64,000 bases of DNA, from contig NZ_FTNQ01000002.1 in the NCBI RefSeq assembly GCF_900156455.1, positions 434,001 through 498,000 on the forward strand, read 5' to 3'. Shown piece after piece: positions 35,934-43,823 of the stretch. The translations under genes and the position numbers were made by a program. Numbering within the stretch: position 1 is the stretch's first letter; every line of letters begins with the position of its first letter. The DNA comes from Microbacterium sp. RURRCA19A (lineage in GTDB: Bacteria; Actinomycetota; Actinomycetes; Actinomycetales; Microbacteriaceae). The notes beneath the pieces were generated by a model, which saw only the letters and a program-made list of their open reading frames with translations, did not search any database and was not told the DNA's origin.

Positions 35934-36593
35934 TCAGTCGAGGCTCACGAGCCCCGCCTGCACCGCCCGGATCAAGACCTGGATCCGGTCGCGCACATTC
36001 CATTTCGCCATCACGTTGCTCAGATGCGACTTCACGGTGGCCTCGGTGACGCTCTGCTGCCGCGCGATCTCGGCGTTCGAGAGCCCCCGCGCGAGCAACT
36101 CGACCACCGCGGCCTCGCGGGGAGTGAGGCGCTCGGCGGCGGTGAGACGCACGGTCCGCCCCTCCGTCGCCGGGGTCAACGACGACACCAGCGCCCCCGC
36201 GACCGCGGGAGACAGCACGCGCAGGCCGCGGTGGACGTCGCGGATCCCCGCGATGATGTCATCCGGCTCCGAATCCTTCAGGAGATACCCCCCGGCCCCC
36301 GCCTGGAGCATCGGCACGATCGTGTCGAGCGACCCGAACGTCGTCAACGCCAACACCTGGATGCCGGGATGGTCGCGCGTGATCACCCCCGTCGCCGTGA
36401 CGCCGTCCATCCGGGGCATCTGCGCGTCCATCATCACCACGTCCGGCGACATGGCCGCGATCTGAGCCAGCGCCTCCTCGCCATCCGCGGCGGTGCCGAC
36501 GACCTCGATGTCGTCGGCCTCACTGACGAAGACGCTGAGCGCTCGGCGGAGCAGGGACTCGTCATCGACGACCAACACCCGTATCCGCCCCAT
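35934..36593 (-). CDS. NarL/LuxR-family response regulator
   Basis: 219 residues. The receiver domain has VLVVDDE at the start, phosphoacceptor Asp in DVVMMDAQMP and Lys in YLLKDSEPDD. The C-terminal LuxR helix-turn-helix is LTPREAAVVELLARGLSNAE followed by IARQQSVTEATVKSHLSNVM. It pairs with the histidine kinase at 36805, but the two are divergent with a 19-codon ORF between them. It probably controls the RiPP-like cluster downstream of the kinase, and possibly its own region. Confidence 0.92.
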   Translation of the reverse strand: MGRIRVLVVDDESLLRRALSVFVSEADDIEVVGTAADGEEALAQIAAMSPDVVMMDAQMPRMDGVTATGVITRDHPGIQVLALTTFGSLDTIVPMLQAGAGGYLLKDSEPDDIIAGIRDVHRGLRVLSPAVAGALVSSLTPATEGRTVRLTAAERLTPREAAVVELLARGLSNAEIARQQSVTEATVKSHLSNVMAKWNVRDRIQVLIRAVQAGLVSLD

Positions 36594-36656
36594 GCGGCCA
36601 CCTTACGGACTCTGCCCGCACCCGTCGAAAGTGGCAGAGCGGTTCCGACCTCCGCG

Positions 36657-36678
36657 GGAGGCGCGGGCCCTCGCCTCC
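36657..36678. promoter_or_regulatory. Hairpin between the RR and the small peptide gene
   Basis: Perfect 7-bp arms GGAGGCG / CGCCTCC with an 8-base loop, 60 bases upstream of the response-regulator start and 34 bases before the peptide ORF. It could be a regulatory site or an RNA structure controlling the ORF. Confidence 0.35.
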
Positions 36679-36711
36679 GGCAAGAGTGGAACGTGACCGA
36701 AAGGGGAAGCC

Positions 36712-36771
36712 GTGTACGAAGCGAATGGAATCTGGACCGCCCTCTGCAAGTTCTTCGGCGTCTGCAGCTGA
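36712..36771 (+). CDS. 19-aa Cys-containing peptide, candidate signalling peptide
   Basis: GTG-started ORF of 19 residues, VYEANGIWTALCKFFGVCS (first residue read as Met), with AAAGGGG 5 bases upstream of the start. Cys12 and Cys18 form a CX5C motif that could close a seven-residue disulfide ring (CKFFGVC). It lies alone between the divergent LuxR-type response regulator and histidine kinase. Its size, Cys pair and gene position resemble autoinducing peptides that are sensed by a neighbouring kinase. No secretion signal is visible, so the peptide may be exported by the ABC transporters downstream or act in another way. Existence of the peptide is inferred. Confidence 0.55.
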   Translation: MYEANGIWTALCKFFGVCS

Positions 36772-36804
36772 AAGCTGTGAGCCGGCGGTCTGCATAATGG
36801 TGCG

Positions 36805-37992
36805 ATGACGTCGCGCCGAGGGACCTCGCGCCCGCGGATCGATTGGCTCGGCTCCCTCGGGGACTCGCTGCGAGAGCCGTCCGACCTGACGCGGACCGAA
36901 TCCGCGGCCCTCCTGATCATGGTGGCGGTCGGCTTCGTCGGTCACCTCATCCTCAGCGCCGCGCAGGGAGCCGGGGTCGACGACGTCGTCTTCCAGGGCA
37001 TCCTCACGCTCTGCTTCGCACTGCCCGTCTGGCGGTCGAGCATCTTCGTCGGCGCGATGCTGCTGCTCACGGCGGCCTCCGTCGCGCTCGACGCGGAGCA
37101 GGAGGCGATCCTCGCCCTCGCCCTGGGGTGCGTCATCGTCGTGCGGTGCTGTTCCGCGGTGTTCCAGGTCGTCTACTTCGTCGCCTTCGTCGGCTCCGCG
37201 GTCGGCATCCGCCTCGTCCTGCCGGCTCAGGAACCCGCTTCGGGCTTCGTCGCGGCCCTCGTCGTGGCCGTCGGCGCGAGCATCATCGGGCTCGTCCTGC
37301 GCGCCCTGGCGGCCCGCGACGTGCAGAGCCGACGTCGACTGCTCGTGGCCGAACAGGCACGCGGGGAGATCGCGATGGAGGAACGCCGCCGCATCGCCGA
37401 CGACCTCCACGACGTCGTCGCCCACGACCTGACCGTCATCGCCATGCACGCCCGACTTCTCGGGTACACCACCGACGCCGACGAGCGCCGCATCTCGCAA
37501 CAGGCCATCGTGGACTCCGCACGACAGGCCCTCGCAGACATCCGTCGCGTCGTGCTCCTCGTGGGCGACACCGACGAAGGCACCGGTCGGACGGTGTACC
37601 AGCACGGGATCGTCGCGGCGGTCGCGGACCTGCGCGACGAACTGACCGCCGCGGGCTACCGGGTGACCGTGGAGAGCACGATCGCCGACGAAACGGACGT
37701 CGACCGCCTCGTCAGCGGCACGCTCGCCCGGATCGTGCGGGAAGCGGGGACGAACGTCCTCAAGCACGCCTCCGGCTCGCAGACCGTGAACATCCGCGTC
37801 AGCGCCTCGACGACCGAGGCCCGCGTGAGCGTGTGGAACTCGCTGCCGGAACGGCCCGATCCGATCGATGCGACGCGCGGCGGGTACGGGCTGGTGCGCA
37901 TGGGCGAGCGGGTGCTCCTCCTCGGCGGCACCTTCGACGCCGCCCCGCGCGATGACGGATGGCACGTCGAGGCCGCGCTCCCCGTCCGCTGA
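36805..37992 (+). CDS. Sensor histidine kinase (HisKA_3 type)
   Basis: 395 residues: about five membrane helices in the first 175 residues (LLIMVAVGFVGHLILSA, FALPVWRSSIFVGAMLLL, VVYFVAFVGSAVGIRLVL). The dimerisation/phosphoacceptor box follows, EERRRIADDLHDVVAHDLTVI (His in DLHD). An ATPase domain has N-box REAGTNVLKHA and GGYGLVRMGERV. This is a NarL-type kinase with an integral sensor domain, as in peptide- or membrane-sensing systems. A CATAAT hexamer six bases before the ATG suggests a leaderless mRNA. Confidence 0.9.
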   Translation: MTSRRGTSRPRIDWLGSLGDSLREPSDLTRTESAALLIMVAVGFVGHLILSAAQGAGVDDVVFQGILTLCFALPVWRSSIFVGAMLLLTAASVALDAEQEAILALALGCVIVVRCCSAVFQVVYFVAFVGSAVGIRLVLPAQEPASGFVAALVVAVGASIIGLVLRALAARDVQSRRRLLVAEQARGEIAMEERRRIADDLHDVVAHDLTVIAMHARLLGYTTDADERRISQQAIVDSARQALADIRRVVLLVGDTDEGTGRTVYQHGIVAAVADLRDELTAAGYRVTVESTIADETDVDRLVSGTLARIVREAGTNVLKHASGSQTVNIRVSASTTEARVSVWNSLPERPDPIDATRGGYGLVRMGERVLLLGGTFDAAPRDDGWHVEAALPVR

Positions 37993-38013
37993 CCGCTGCG
38001 CCCGTCATCTCCC

Positions 38014-38043
38014 CCCAAAGTCGCAGACCACCTGCACTTTGGG
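38014..38043. promoter_or_regulatory. Inverted repeat upstream of the precursor genes
   Basis: CCCAAAGT ... ACTTTGGG arms extended by GCAG / CTGC with a one-base bulge, 22 bases after the kinase stop and about 80 bases before the first small peptide gene. No U-run follows. The position and symmetry suit a response-regulator or repressor binding site, but a terminator is also possible. Confidence 0.5.
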
Positions 38044-38125
38044 ATGGATTCTCCCCGCATCGCTTGAGGACCGCGGCGCCGCGCGTCAGCCTGGGGGCCG
38101 TTCGTCCATTCGAGGAAAGGTCCAG

Positions 38126-38371
38126 ATGATGACGATGACGATGATGTCCAGGGATGCCGCTCTGTCCGCTCGCGTGGGGGCCGCCGTCGCGGCGATCCCC
38201 GACGACGGTCCGTTCGGGAACGCCGTGTCGGCTCCCGTCCTGGGAACCCCCGCCACCGTGGCGGCGGCGCCGGCCGCCGTCGCGACATGGAAGCTCGCCG
38301 CCGCCGCCGTCGGCGGGGGAGTGAGCGTCGTGGGCGCCTACGTCGCCGGTCGCGCCGTGGGGACGTGGTGA
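38126..38371 (+). CDS. RiPP precursor candidate 1 (linaridin-like, PxxxTP motif)
   Basis: 81-residue peptide with AGGAAAGG five bases upstream of the first of several ATGs. A leader of about 42 residues has IPDDGPFGNAVSAPVLGTP, containing the PxxxTP motif of linaridin leaders (here PVLGTP). The remainder is Ala/Gly/Val rich (AAAAVGGGVSVVGAYVAGRA) and ends in GTW. Its core keeps Thr and Ser residues that could be dehydrated, but no C-terminal Cys, so an AviCys ring is not expected. It overlaps precursor 2 by 4 bases (GTGA). Assignment relies on the motif and neighbouring genes. Confidence 0.6.
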   Translation: MMTMTMMSRDAALSARVGAAVAAIPDDGPFGNAVSAPVLGTPATVAAAPAAVATWKLAAAAVGGGVSVVGAYVAGRAVGTW

Positions 38372-38583
38372 CCGTGGCGACGCTCGAAGCCCGGGTGGGC
38401 GACGCCGTCACGGTGTTCAGCTCGCGGCCCGCGATCGGTGAGGCCGTCCGCGTCCGATCGGATGCCGATGGCCCGGTGCTCGCAACCCCTCTCGCCCTCG
38501 CGGGCGCTTTCGCCGGCGGAGCAGCCATCGGTGGCGGCCTCGTGGCGGCCTTCGAGGCCGGCCGCGCCGTCGCCGGCGGGTGA
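38368..38583 (+). CDS. RiPP precursor candidate 2 (linaridin-like, PxxxTP motif)
   Basis: 71-residue peptide, GTG start overlapping precursor 1. It shares PVLATP (PxxxTP) and the pattern GGG(L/V) ... AGRAV with precursor 1, so the two are homologous. After the motif it reads LALAGAFAGGAAIGGGLVAA then FEAGRAVAGG and contains no Ser, Thr or Cys. It therefore could not be dehydrated like a typical linaridin core. It may be a partner peptide, a decoy or an unmodified one. A second in-frame GTG at 38374 could also be the start. Confidence 0.55.
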   Translation: MTVATLEARVGDAVTVFSSRPAIGEAVRVRSDADGPVLATPLALAGAFAGGAAIGGGLVAAFEAGRAVAGG

Positions 38584-38620
38584 GCGCAGCCACGGAACGT
38601 CCGGTCGGGAGGAGAGGGAC

Positions 38621-40462
38621 ATGAAGGTCTGGAAGCGGGTCGGTACGGCGACTCGGCGAGCCGCGGGATCGCGCGAGCGGGCTCTGCGCGCGAGTGAGTC
38701 GCTCGCCGCCGTCACCGCCGCGCTCGCGAGCCTCGAGGCCCTCTCCACCCGGCGGGACACCGGGGCGGGCGAACTCAACGACTGGCGGGTGCTGCGCGGA
38801 GGTCTCGCCGAGGACGCGCCCGTCGTCGCCCGCGTTCTCGACGCCCTCGACAGTGACCGCGCGGACAAGGTCTTCCACGCGGTGCGCTGCGCGCTGGGGA
38901 TCGCCGTGCTGCTCCCCGGTCGCGGTCGGACGTGGGACGGCATCCGTCTGGGTGCCGACGCCGGGCTGAGCGTCCTGGGGATGATCAACCAGGCGCGCTC
39001 CCGGTACGGCGGCGACGGTTCCGACCAGGCCGCGCTGCAGGTCCACACGGCCGCCGCGCTCGCCCGCGCGGGCGGCGACGCGAAATCCGTCGACGCGGGC
39101 CTGTGGTACCTGTCGCTGCAGGGCGTCCTGTCGTACGGCGTGTCCGGCTGGGTCAAGCTCGCCGGCCGCCCGTGGCGCGAAGGCGTCGCCGTCTCGGGAG
39201 TCATGCGCACCCACACCTACGGGCACGAGGGGGTCTGGAAGGTCCTCCGCCGGCATCCGCGCCTCGAGAAGGCCGCGACCGCGAGCATGCTCGCCTTCGA
39301 GTCGTCGTATCCCCTGGTCTACGTCGCCGGCCCCGTCGTCAGCGCCGGATACTCCGCCGTCGCGATGGCCTTCCACGCCGCCAACGGCGTCATCATGGGT
39401 CTCGGCCGATTCGTCTGGGGGTTCGCCGCGTTCCACCCCGCCATCGCGTACACCACGTCGGGCTGGTCCCGCGGGCGCGACCGCTCCGACACCCTGCCCC
39501 TCGTCGCGGGAGCCGTCCTCGCGACCGCCGTCGCCGGGACCGCGGTCGACGCCGTGCGTCGCCGCATGCGCGTCCTCGACGGCCCCGCCTACCTCTCGCG
39601 GCTCACCACCCGACGGGGGAGCGTGCTCTCCTACGGGGGCAAGCAGCGGGGACATCGGACGATCGTCTTCCTGGTCAACGCCCTCTTCGCGACCCAGGAC
39701 CACTTCGGGTGGATCACCGGCAACCTCGACCGATCCGAATCCGTCGACTTCATCACGTACGACCGTGCCGGCTACGGCGCCTCCCGCGAGGCGGAGGGCG
39801 ACGCCTTCCGGATCGAGGATGCCGTGGCCGATCTGGTCGACCTCGTCACCGCCCTGACCGACCCCGGACAGCGGGTGATCCTCGCCGGACACTCGTACGG
39901 CGGAGAGGTCATCCGTCGCGCGGCCGAGACGCTTCCCGACGGCGCCGTCGCCGGGCTCGTCTTCCTGGATGCCACCCACCCCGCGCAGTTCGCCCAGTCC
40001 GCGTCGCAGCGGGAGGGGTTGAAGCTCGTGCGCGATGCGCAGCGTCAGATGGGCACGCTCGTGCGGGCCGGCCTCGGAGTCTTCCTGGATCACCCCGCCT
40101 GGGCGCGACGGCTGCCCACCCCGTTCCGCGTCAACGCCGAACGGAACTACCGCGACGGCCGGATGTGGCGCGCCGGTGCGCGCGAGCTGCGCGCGGTCGA
40201 GACCGAACTGGACGTCGCCGCTCCCCCCGAGATCCGACTCCTCCCCGGTGTCGAGGGCCTGGTGATCTCGGCATCCCGAACGATGGCGGACCCCGACTCG
40301 GCCCGATTCCAGGCCTCGCTCGCGAGCACCTTCGGCACGCAGAGCGACGGCGCTCCCGTCGTCTTCGACGCCACCCACGACACGCTGCTCACCGACGCCC
40401 TCATCGCCGGCGACGTCACCGACCGCATCCTCGAGTTCGTGCAGCGGACGGAGGCCGCGTGA
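38621..40462 (+). CDS. Membrane-alpha/beta-hydrolase fusion (LinH-like)
   Basis: 613 residues. The N-terminal 340 residues contain several hydrophobic helices (YVAGPVVSAGYSAVAMAFHA, PLVAGAVLATAVAGTAVDAV) and an Arg-rich start. The C-terminal 270 residues are an alpha/beta hydrolase: VDFITYDRAGYGASREA, nucleophile elbow LAGHSYGGEV (Ser), acid-region FLDATHP and a final His in DATHD. Linaridin clusters encode such membrane plus hydrolase proteins (LinH-type) proposed to act in dehydration or maturation. The chemistry is not known. GGGAGGAGAGGG lies just upstream of the ATG. The stop overlaps the next ATG. Confidence 0.65.
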   Translation: MKVWKRVGTATRRAAGSRERALRASESLAAVTAALASLEALSTRRDTGAGELNDWRVLRGGLAEDAPVVARVLDALDSDRADKVFHAVRCALGIAVLLPGRGRTWDGIRLGADAGLSVLGMINQARSRYGGDGSDQAALQVHTAAALARAGGDAKSVDAGLWYLSLQGVLSYGVSGWVKLAGRPWREGVAVSGVMRTHTYGHEGVWKVLRRHPRLEKAATASMLAFESSYPLVYVAGPVVSAGYSAVAMAFHAANGVIMGLGRFVWGFAAFHPAIAYTTSGWSRGRDRSDTLPLVAGAVLATAVAGTAVDAVRRRMRVLDGPAYLSRLTTRRGSVLSYGGKQRGHRTIVFLVNALFATQDHFGWITGNLDRSESVDFITYDRAGYGASREAEGDAFRIEDAVADLVDLVTALTDPGQRVILAGHSYGGEVIRRAAETLPDGAVAGLVFLDATHPAQFAQSASQREGLKLVRDAQRQMGTLVRAGLGVFLDHPAWARRLPTPFRVNAERNYRDGRMWRAGARELRAVETELDVAAPPEIRLLPGVEGLVISASRTMADPDSARFQASLASTFGTQSDGAPVVFDATHDTLLTDALIAGDVTDRILEFVQRTEAA

Positions 40463-41031
40463 TGGAGATCCGCAGTCTCGTCCGGGGCGGCAGCATGCTG
40501 CTGTTCTCCGGAGCCCTGACGCTGACGGTGCTGTCGCAGCTCCCCAGCCACTCGTTCGACCGCATGCGGCGGCGCGACCTGTTCGGGCTGATCCCGAACT
40601 GGAAGTTCTTCGCGCCGGTGCCCGCCACCAGCGACCACGAGGTCTTCCACCGCCTGCGCAACCCCGACGGCACCTGGCAGGACTGGCAGCGGACCTCCCC
40701 GCCGGCGCCCCGCCGCTTCCTGCACCTCGTCTGGTTCCCCGGTCGCCGCGCCGACAAAGGGGTCTTCGACCACGCCTCGGAGCTGGCCCAGCTGGCGGTG
40801 ACGGTCGACCCCGTCGAGCTCGTGCTGTCGTCGTCGTACCGCACCATCGCCGCCACCGTCGGACGTTCGGTCCGCGTCGAGGGGGAGACCCCCGTCCATC
40901 AGTTCGCGATCATCACCCACGCGGGATCCGACGACGCCGTGCTGCCCGAGGTCGTGCTGCTCTCGCCCGCCCTCGGAGCGCCGTCCGACGGTGCATCCGC
41001 CCCCTCCCCCCTGTCCCCGGTCGGTCCCTGA
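40462..41031 (+). CDS. Membrane-anchored protein of the RiPP-like cluster
   Basis: 189 residues with one N-terminal membrane segment (SMLLFSGALTLTVLSQLP). It is followed by LIPNWKFFAPVPATSDHEVF, a pattern resembling the soluble partner of HTTM/gamma-carboxylase-like membrane proteins (PNWxFFAPxPxxxD). The C-terminal 20 residues are Pro/Ser rich. Translationally coupled to the hydrolase fusion (TGATG). Probably a complex partner of it. Reaction unknown. Confidence 0.5.
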   Translation: MEIRSLVRGGSMLLFSGALTLTVLSQLPSHSFDRMRRRDLFGLIPNWKFFAPVPATSDHEVFHRLRNPDGTWQDWQRTSPPAPRRFLHLVWFPGRRADKGVFDHASELAQLAVTVDPVELVLSSSYRTIAATVGRSVRVEGETPVHQFAIITHAGSDDAVLPEVVLLSPALGAPSDGASAPSPLSPVGP

Positions 41032-41042
41032 AGGAGTCCCCC

Positions 41043-41171
41043 ATGACCTCGCTCATCATCCTCATCCTCGTCGGCGGTGCCGCCCTGGTCGTCGTGGCCG
41101 CCGGTCTGTGGCTCGCGCCCTCGACGCGCGCCTCCATCAAGCGCCTCTTCGGCGCGGGCGGCGGACGATGA
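41043..41171 (+). CDS. 42-aa single-pass membrane peptide
   Basis: MTSLIILILVGGAALVVVAA is one long hydrophobic helix, followed by a basic, amphipathic tail (STRASIKRLFGAGGGR). GAAGGAG lies 6 bases upstream of the ATG, and the stop overlaps the methyltransferase start (ATGA). Both argue for a real gene. Small helix peptides occur in RiPP clusters as structural or immunity proteins, but a third precursor cannot be excluded. Confidence 0.55.
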   Translation: MTSLIILILVGGAALVVVAAGLWLAPSTRASIKRLFGAGGGR

Positions 41172-41986
41172 CGGCCGCGCCGTCCGCCGCGAAGGTCATC
41201 TCCGAGGAGTACGGTTCCGCCATCGTCGGCGTGTACGACGACATCTACGGCGAGCTCGACGAGGCCTCCGCCGAGATCACCGCGCTGCGCGAGTGGGTCC
41301 TGCGGGCCGGAGGGCGCGGAGCCGTGGTCGAGTTGGGCGTGGGAACGGCCCGCGTGCTGGGCCCGCTCGCGCGGTCGCTCGCCGGTGAGCCCGGGCTGCG
41401 TTTCGTCGGCATCGACGGCTCCGCCGCCCTGCTGGCGCAGGCGGCCGAGCGGTACCCGGACGTTCCGTTCGACCTGCACGAGAGCGACTTCAGCGGCGCA
41501 GGGCTCGACGCCATCGTCCCCTCGGGCTCGGCGGCCCTCGTCTTCTGCGTGTGCGCGTCGTTCTCGATGCTGCCCGACCCCGCGGCCCAGGTCGCCGCCC
41601 TCCGCAACATCGCGGCGATGCTCGCGCCCGACGGCGTGGCCGTCATCGAGACCCACTCCCCGGCGTTCGTGCTCGAGGTCATCGGATCGGCGCCGACCTC
41701 GATGTTCATCCCCTACGCGCGGCACGAGACGGGGCTGGCGTGCTTCTCGTCCGTCGAGGACGGGATCTGGCGGATGCGTCAGACCTGGATGGACGGGGAT
41801 CGGACGACCTCGGTCCTGGAGCGGAGCGTCCTGACGGCGCCGTCCGACCTGCAGGCGCTCGCCGCCGACGCCGGTCTGTCGGTGACGGGTCTGACGGGCG
41901 GTCTCGCCGGTGGGGAGTTCGTCTCGCCGTCGTCGCCGCTCTACGCCGTGACCCTGCGCCGCGACGCGGCGGCCGGCACGTCGTGA
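41168..41986 (+). CDS. CypM-like SAM-dependent methyltransferase
   Basis: 272 residues, class I methyltransferase. Motif I is VVELGVGTARVLGPLAR with GxG. It is followed by VGIDGSAALL (acidic D at the end of strand 2) and VFCVCASFSMLPDP (motif near strand 4). In cypemycin the related CypM dimethylates the N-terminal alpha-amine. That activity here is inferred from neighbours. The stop overlaps the ABC ATPase start (GTGA). Confidence 0.7.
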   Translation: MTAAPSAAKVISEEYGSAIVGVYDDIYGELDEASAEITALREWVLRAGGRGAVVELGVGTARVLGPLARSLAGEPGLRFVGIDGSAALLAQAAERYPDVPFDLHESDFSGAGLDAIVPSGSAALVFCVCASFSMLPDPAAQVAALRNIAAMLAPDGVAVIETHSPAFVLEVIGSAPTSMFIPYARHETGLACFSSVEDGIWRMRQTWMDGDRTTSVLERSVLTAPSDLQALAADAGLSVTGLTGGLAGGEFVSPSSPLYAVTLRRDAAAGTS

Positions 41987-42687
41987 CCGCGCTCGAGCTC
42001 CGCGCGGTCGAGAAGCGGTACCGGAACACCGTGGCCCTCGCCGACTACTCGCTCACCGTGCCCTCGGGGAGGGTGACGGCGTTCGTCGGGCCGAACGGCG
42101 CGGGCAAATCGACGGCGATGCGGCTGCTGGGAGGGCTGCGCGAGCCGGACGGCGGGGAGGTCCTCGTCGACGGGCGCCGGATGTCCCCCGATGACCGCGT
42201 CCGCATCGGGCACATGCCGGAGGAGCGCGGACTCTACCTCGACGAGACGGTGCGCGCTCAGCTGCGCTACTTCGCCCGACTCGTCGGCATCCCGCCGCGT
42301 TCCGTCGGCGAGCACGTCGATCTGATCCTCGAACGCGTCGGCGTGGCCGAGTTGAGCGATCGCCGCTTCGCCGCGCTGAGCCTGGGCAATCGCCAGCGGG
42401 CGCAGCTGGCCCTCGCGCTCCTCGGCCACCCCCGGTACCTGCTGCTGGACGAGCCGTTCTCGGGACTCGACATCGACGGCCTCGCACAGGTCTCGGACGT
42501 CGTGCGCAGCCTGGCATCCGACGGTGTGGGCGTGCTCGTCTCGAGTCACCAGCTGGAGGTCGTGGCATCCATCTCCGATCGCGTCGCGGTCATCGCCCGG
42601 GGCAGGGCGGTCGCCGAAGGGCCGCTGTCGGACGTCGTGGGCACATCCGGGTCGTCCCTCCGAGAGCTGCTGGGGGAAGCGGCATGA
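41983..42687 (+). CDS. ABC transporter ATPase
   Basis: 234 residues, ABC-2/NatA-like. Walker A is GPNGAGKST, signature LSLGNRQRAQLALALL (slightly divergent from LSGGQ), Walker B YLLLDEPFSGLD and an H-loop at VSSHQL. It starts with GTG. It works with the permease encoded directly downstream, with a 4-base overlap. Export of the mature peptide or self-immunity are the likely roles in this cluster. Confidence 0.9.
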   Translation: MTALELRAVEKRYRNTVALADYSLTVPSGRVTAFVGPNGAGKSTAMRLLGGLREPDGGEVLVDGRRMSPDDRVRIGHMPEERGLYLDETVRAQLRYFARLVGIPPRSVGEHVDLILERVGVAELSDRRFAALSLGNRQRAQLALALLGHPRYLLLDEPFSGLDIDGLAQVSDVVRSLASDGVGVLVSSHQLEVVASISDRVAVIARGRAVAEGPLSDVVGTSGSSLRELLGEAA

Positions 42688-43823
42688 ACGCCGCCGCCGC
42701 GTGGCGCTCGTTCACGACCGTTCTGCGCCGGGATCTGTTTCGGCAGCTCTTCACCGCCGCGCAGCTGACCCTGTTCGCGCTGATGGCGGTCATCGTCGCG
42801 CTGCTCGTGCTGGCGCCGCAGCTGGTCGGCTCGTCCAGTGCACCGCCGCGCATCCACGCGGTCGCCTCCCCGGAGGTCATCGCGGCGGTCGAGGCCGCCG
42901 AACCCGGTTGGGACGTCGAGCCCGCCACCGCGATCCCCGCGGAACTGGGCGCGGACGTGGCGGTGGTCGTCACCGGGGGCGTCGTCGAGGTCCGCGTGGA
43001 GAAGGCGTCGCAGGCGGCCGGCGCGAGCGCGGTCGGTGACCGGTTCGCGACCGCCGCGCTCGCCGTCGCCGCCGCGCAACCCGCCCCCGCGATCGTCTAC
43101 GGCTTCGACGTCGACGACGGCGACGCCGTCCTCACGCGCGTCCTCACCCTCGTCGCCACGCTGCTGACGTTCTCGGTCATCGCGGGCCGCGCGGCCTGGA
43201 CCTTCGGCGCCCTGTCGCGCGACCTGACGCTGGGACTCTTCGACGGCGTGCTGTCGCGCACGTCGCCGCTCGGGGTCATCGGCGGGCGCCTCGTCGCCGC
43301 CGTCGTCGGCGGTGTGGTGCAGATCGGCGCCCTCGGCGCGCTCGCGGCATCGCTTCTCGTCGTCGTCGGAGAACGTGAGACGGCTCTCCGCGTGGCGCAG
43401 CTCGCGGTGCCGCTCGCGCTGTGGGCCGCGGCGGGCATCGCGATGCTGGTCGCGTTCGCCACGGTGCTCGTCCTGCTCTTCCGGGGCGGGGGGACCGCGT
43501 CGCTCGGGATCGTCGTGCAGCTCATCGGGTTCCTGGCGTTCGGTGTGCTGATCGTCGCGGTGCTCGACCCGGACGCGGCGTGGATCGGTGCGGCCAGCCT
43601 CATCCCGCCCGTCTCGATCGTGCTCCTGCCGGTCGGGGTGGCCGAGGGGCGCGTCGACGTAGGCGATGCCACGGTGGCCGGCCTGGCGATGGCGGCCACG
43701 ATCGGCATCCTGCTGTGGCTCTCGCTGCGCGTCTGGCGTGCGGCGACCCGGACCGATGATGCGGCGGCGATGTGGCGCGAGGTCTTCCGACGTCGTCGGC
43801 CCGAGGCGCGAGTGTCCTCGTGA
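42684..43823 (+). CDS. ABC-2-type permease
   Basis: 379 residues: an N-terminal membrane helix (LTLFALMAVIVALLVLAP), a 120-residue extracytoplasmic domain, and about five C-terminal membrane segments (VLTLVATLLTFSVIAGRA; LIGFLAFGVLIVAVL; AGLAMAATIGILLWLSL). This matches ABC-2 export/NatB-like permeases. It overlaps both neighbours by 4 bases and is paired with the ATPase at 41983. Confidence 0.85.
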   Translation: MNAAAAWRSFTTVLRRDLFRQLFTAAQLTLFALMAVIVALLVLAPQLVGSSSAPPRIHAVASPEVIAAVEAAEPGWDVEPATAIPAELGADVAVVVTGGVVEVRVEKASQAAGASAVGDRFATAALAVAAAQPAPAIVYGFDVDDGDAVLTRVLTLVATLLTFSVIAGRAAWTFGALSRDLTLGLFDGVLSRTSPLGVIGGRLVAAVVGGVVQIGALGALAASLLVVVGERETALRVAQLAVPLALWAAAGIAMLVAFATVLVLLFRGGGTASLGIVVQLIGFLAFGVLIVAVLDPDAAWIGAASLIPPVSIVLLPVGVAEGRVDVGDATVAGLAMAATIGILLWLSLRVWRAATRTDDAAAMWREVFRRRRPEARVSS

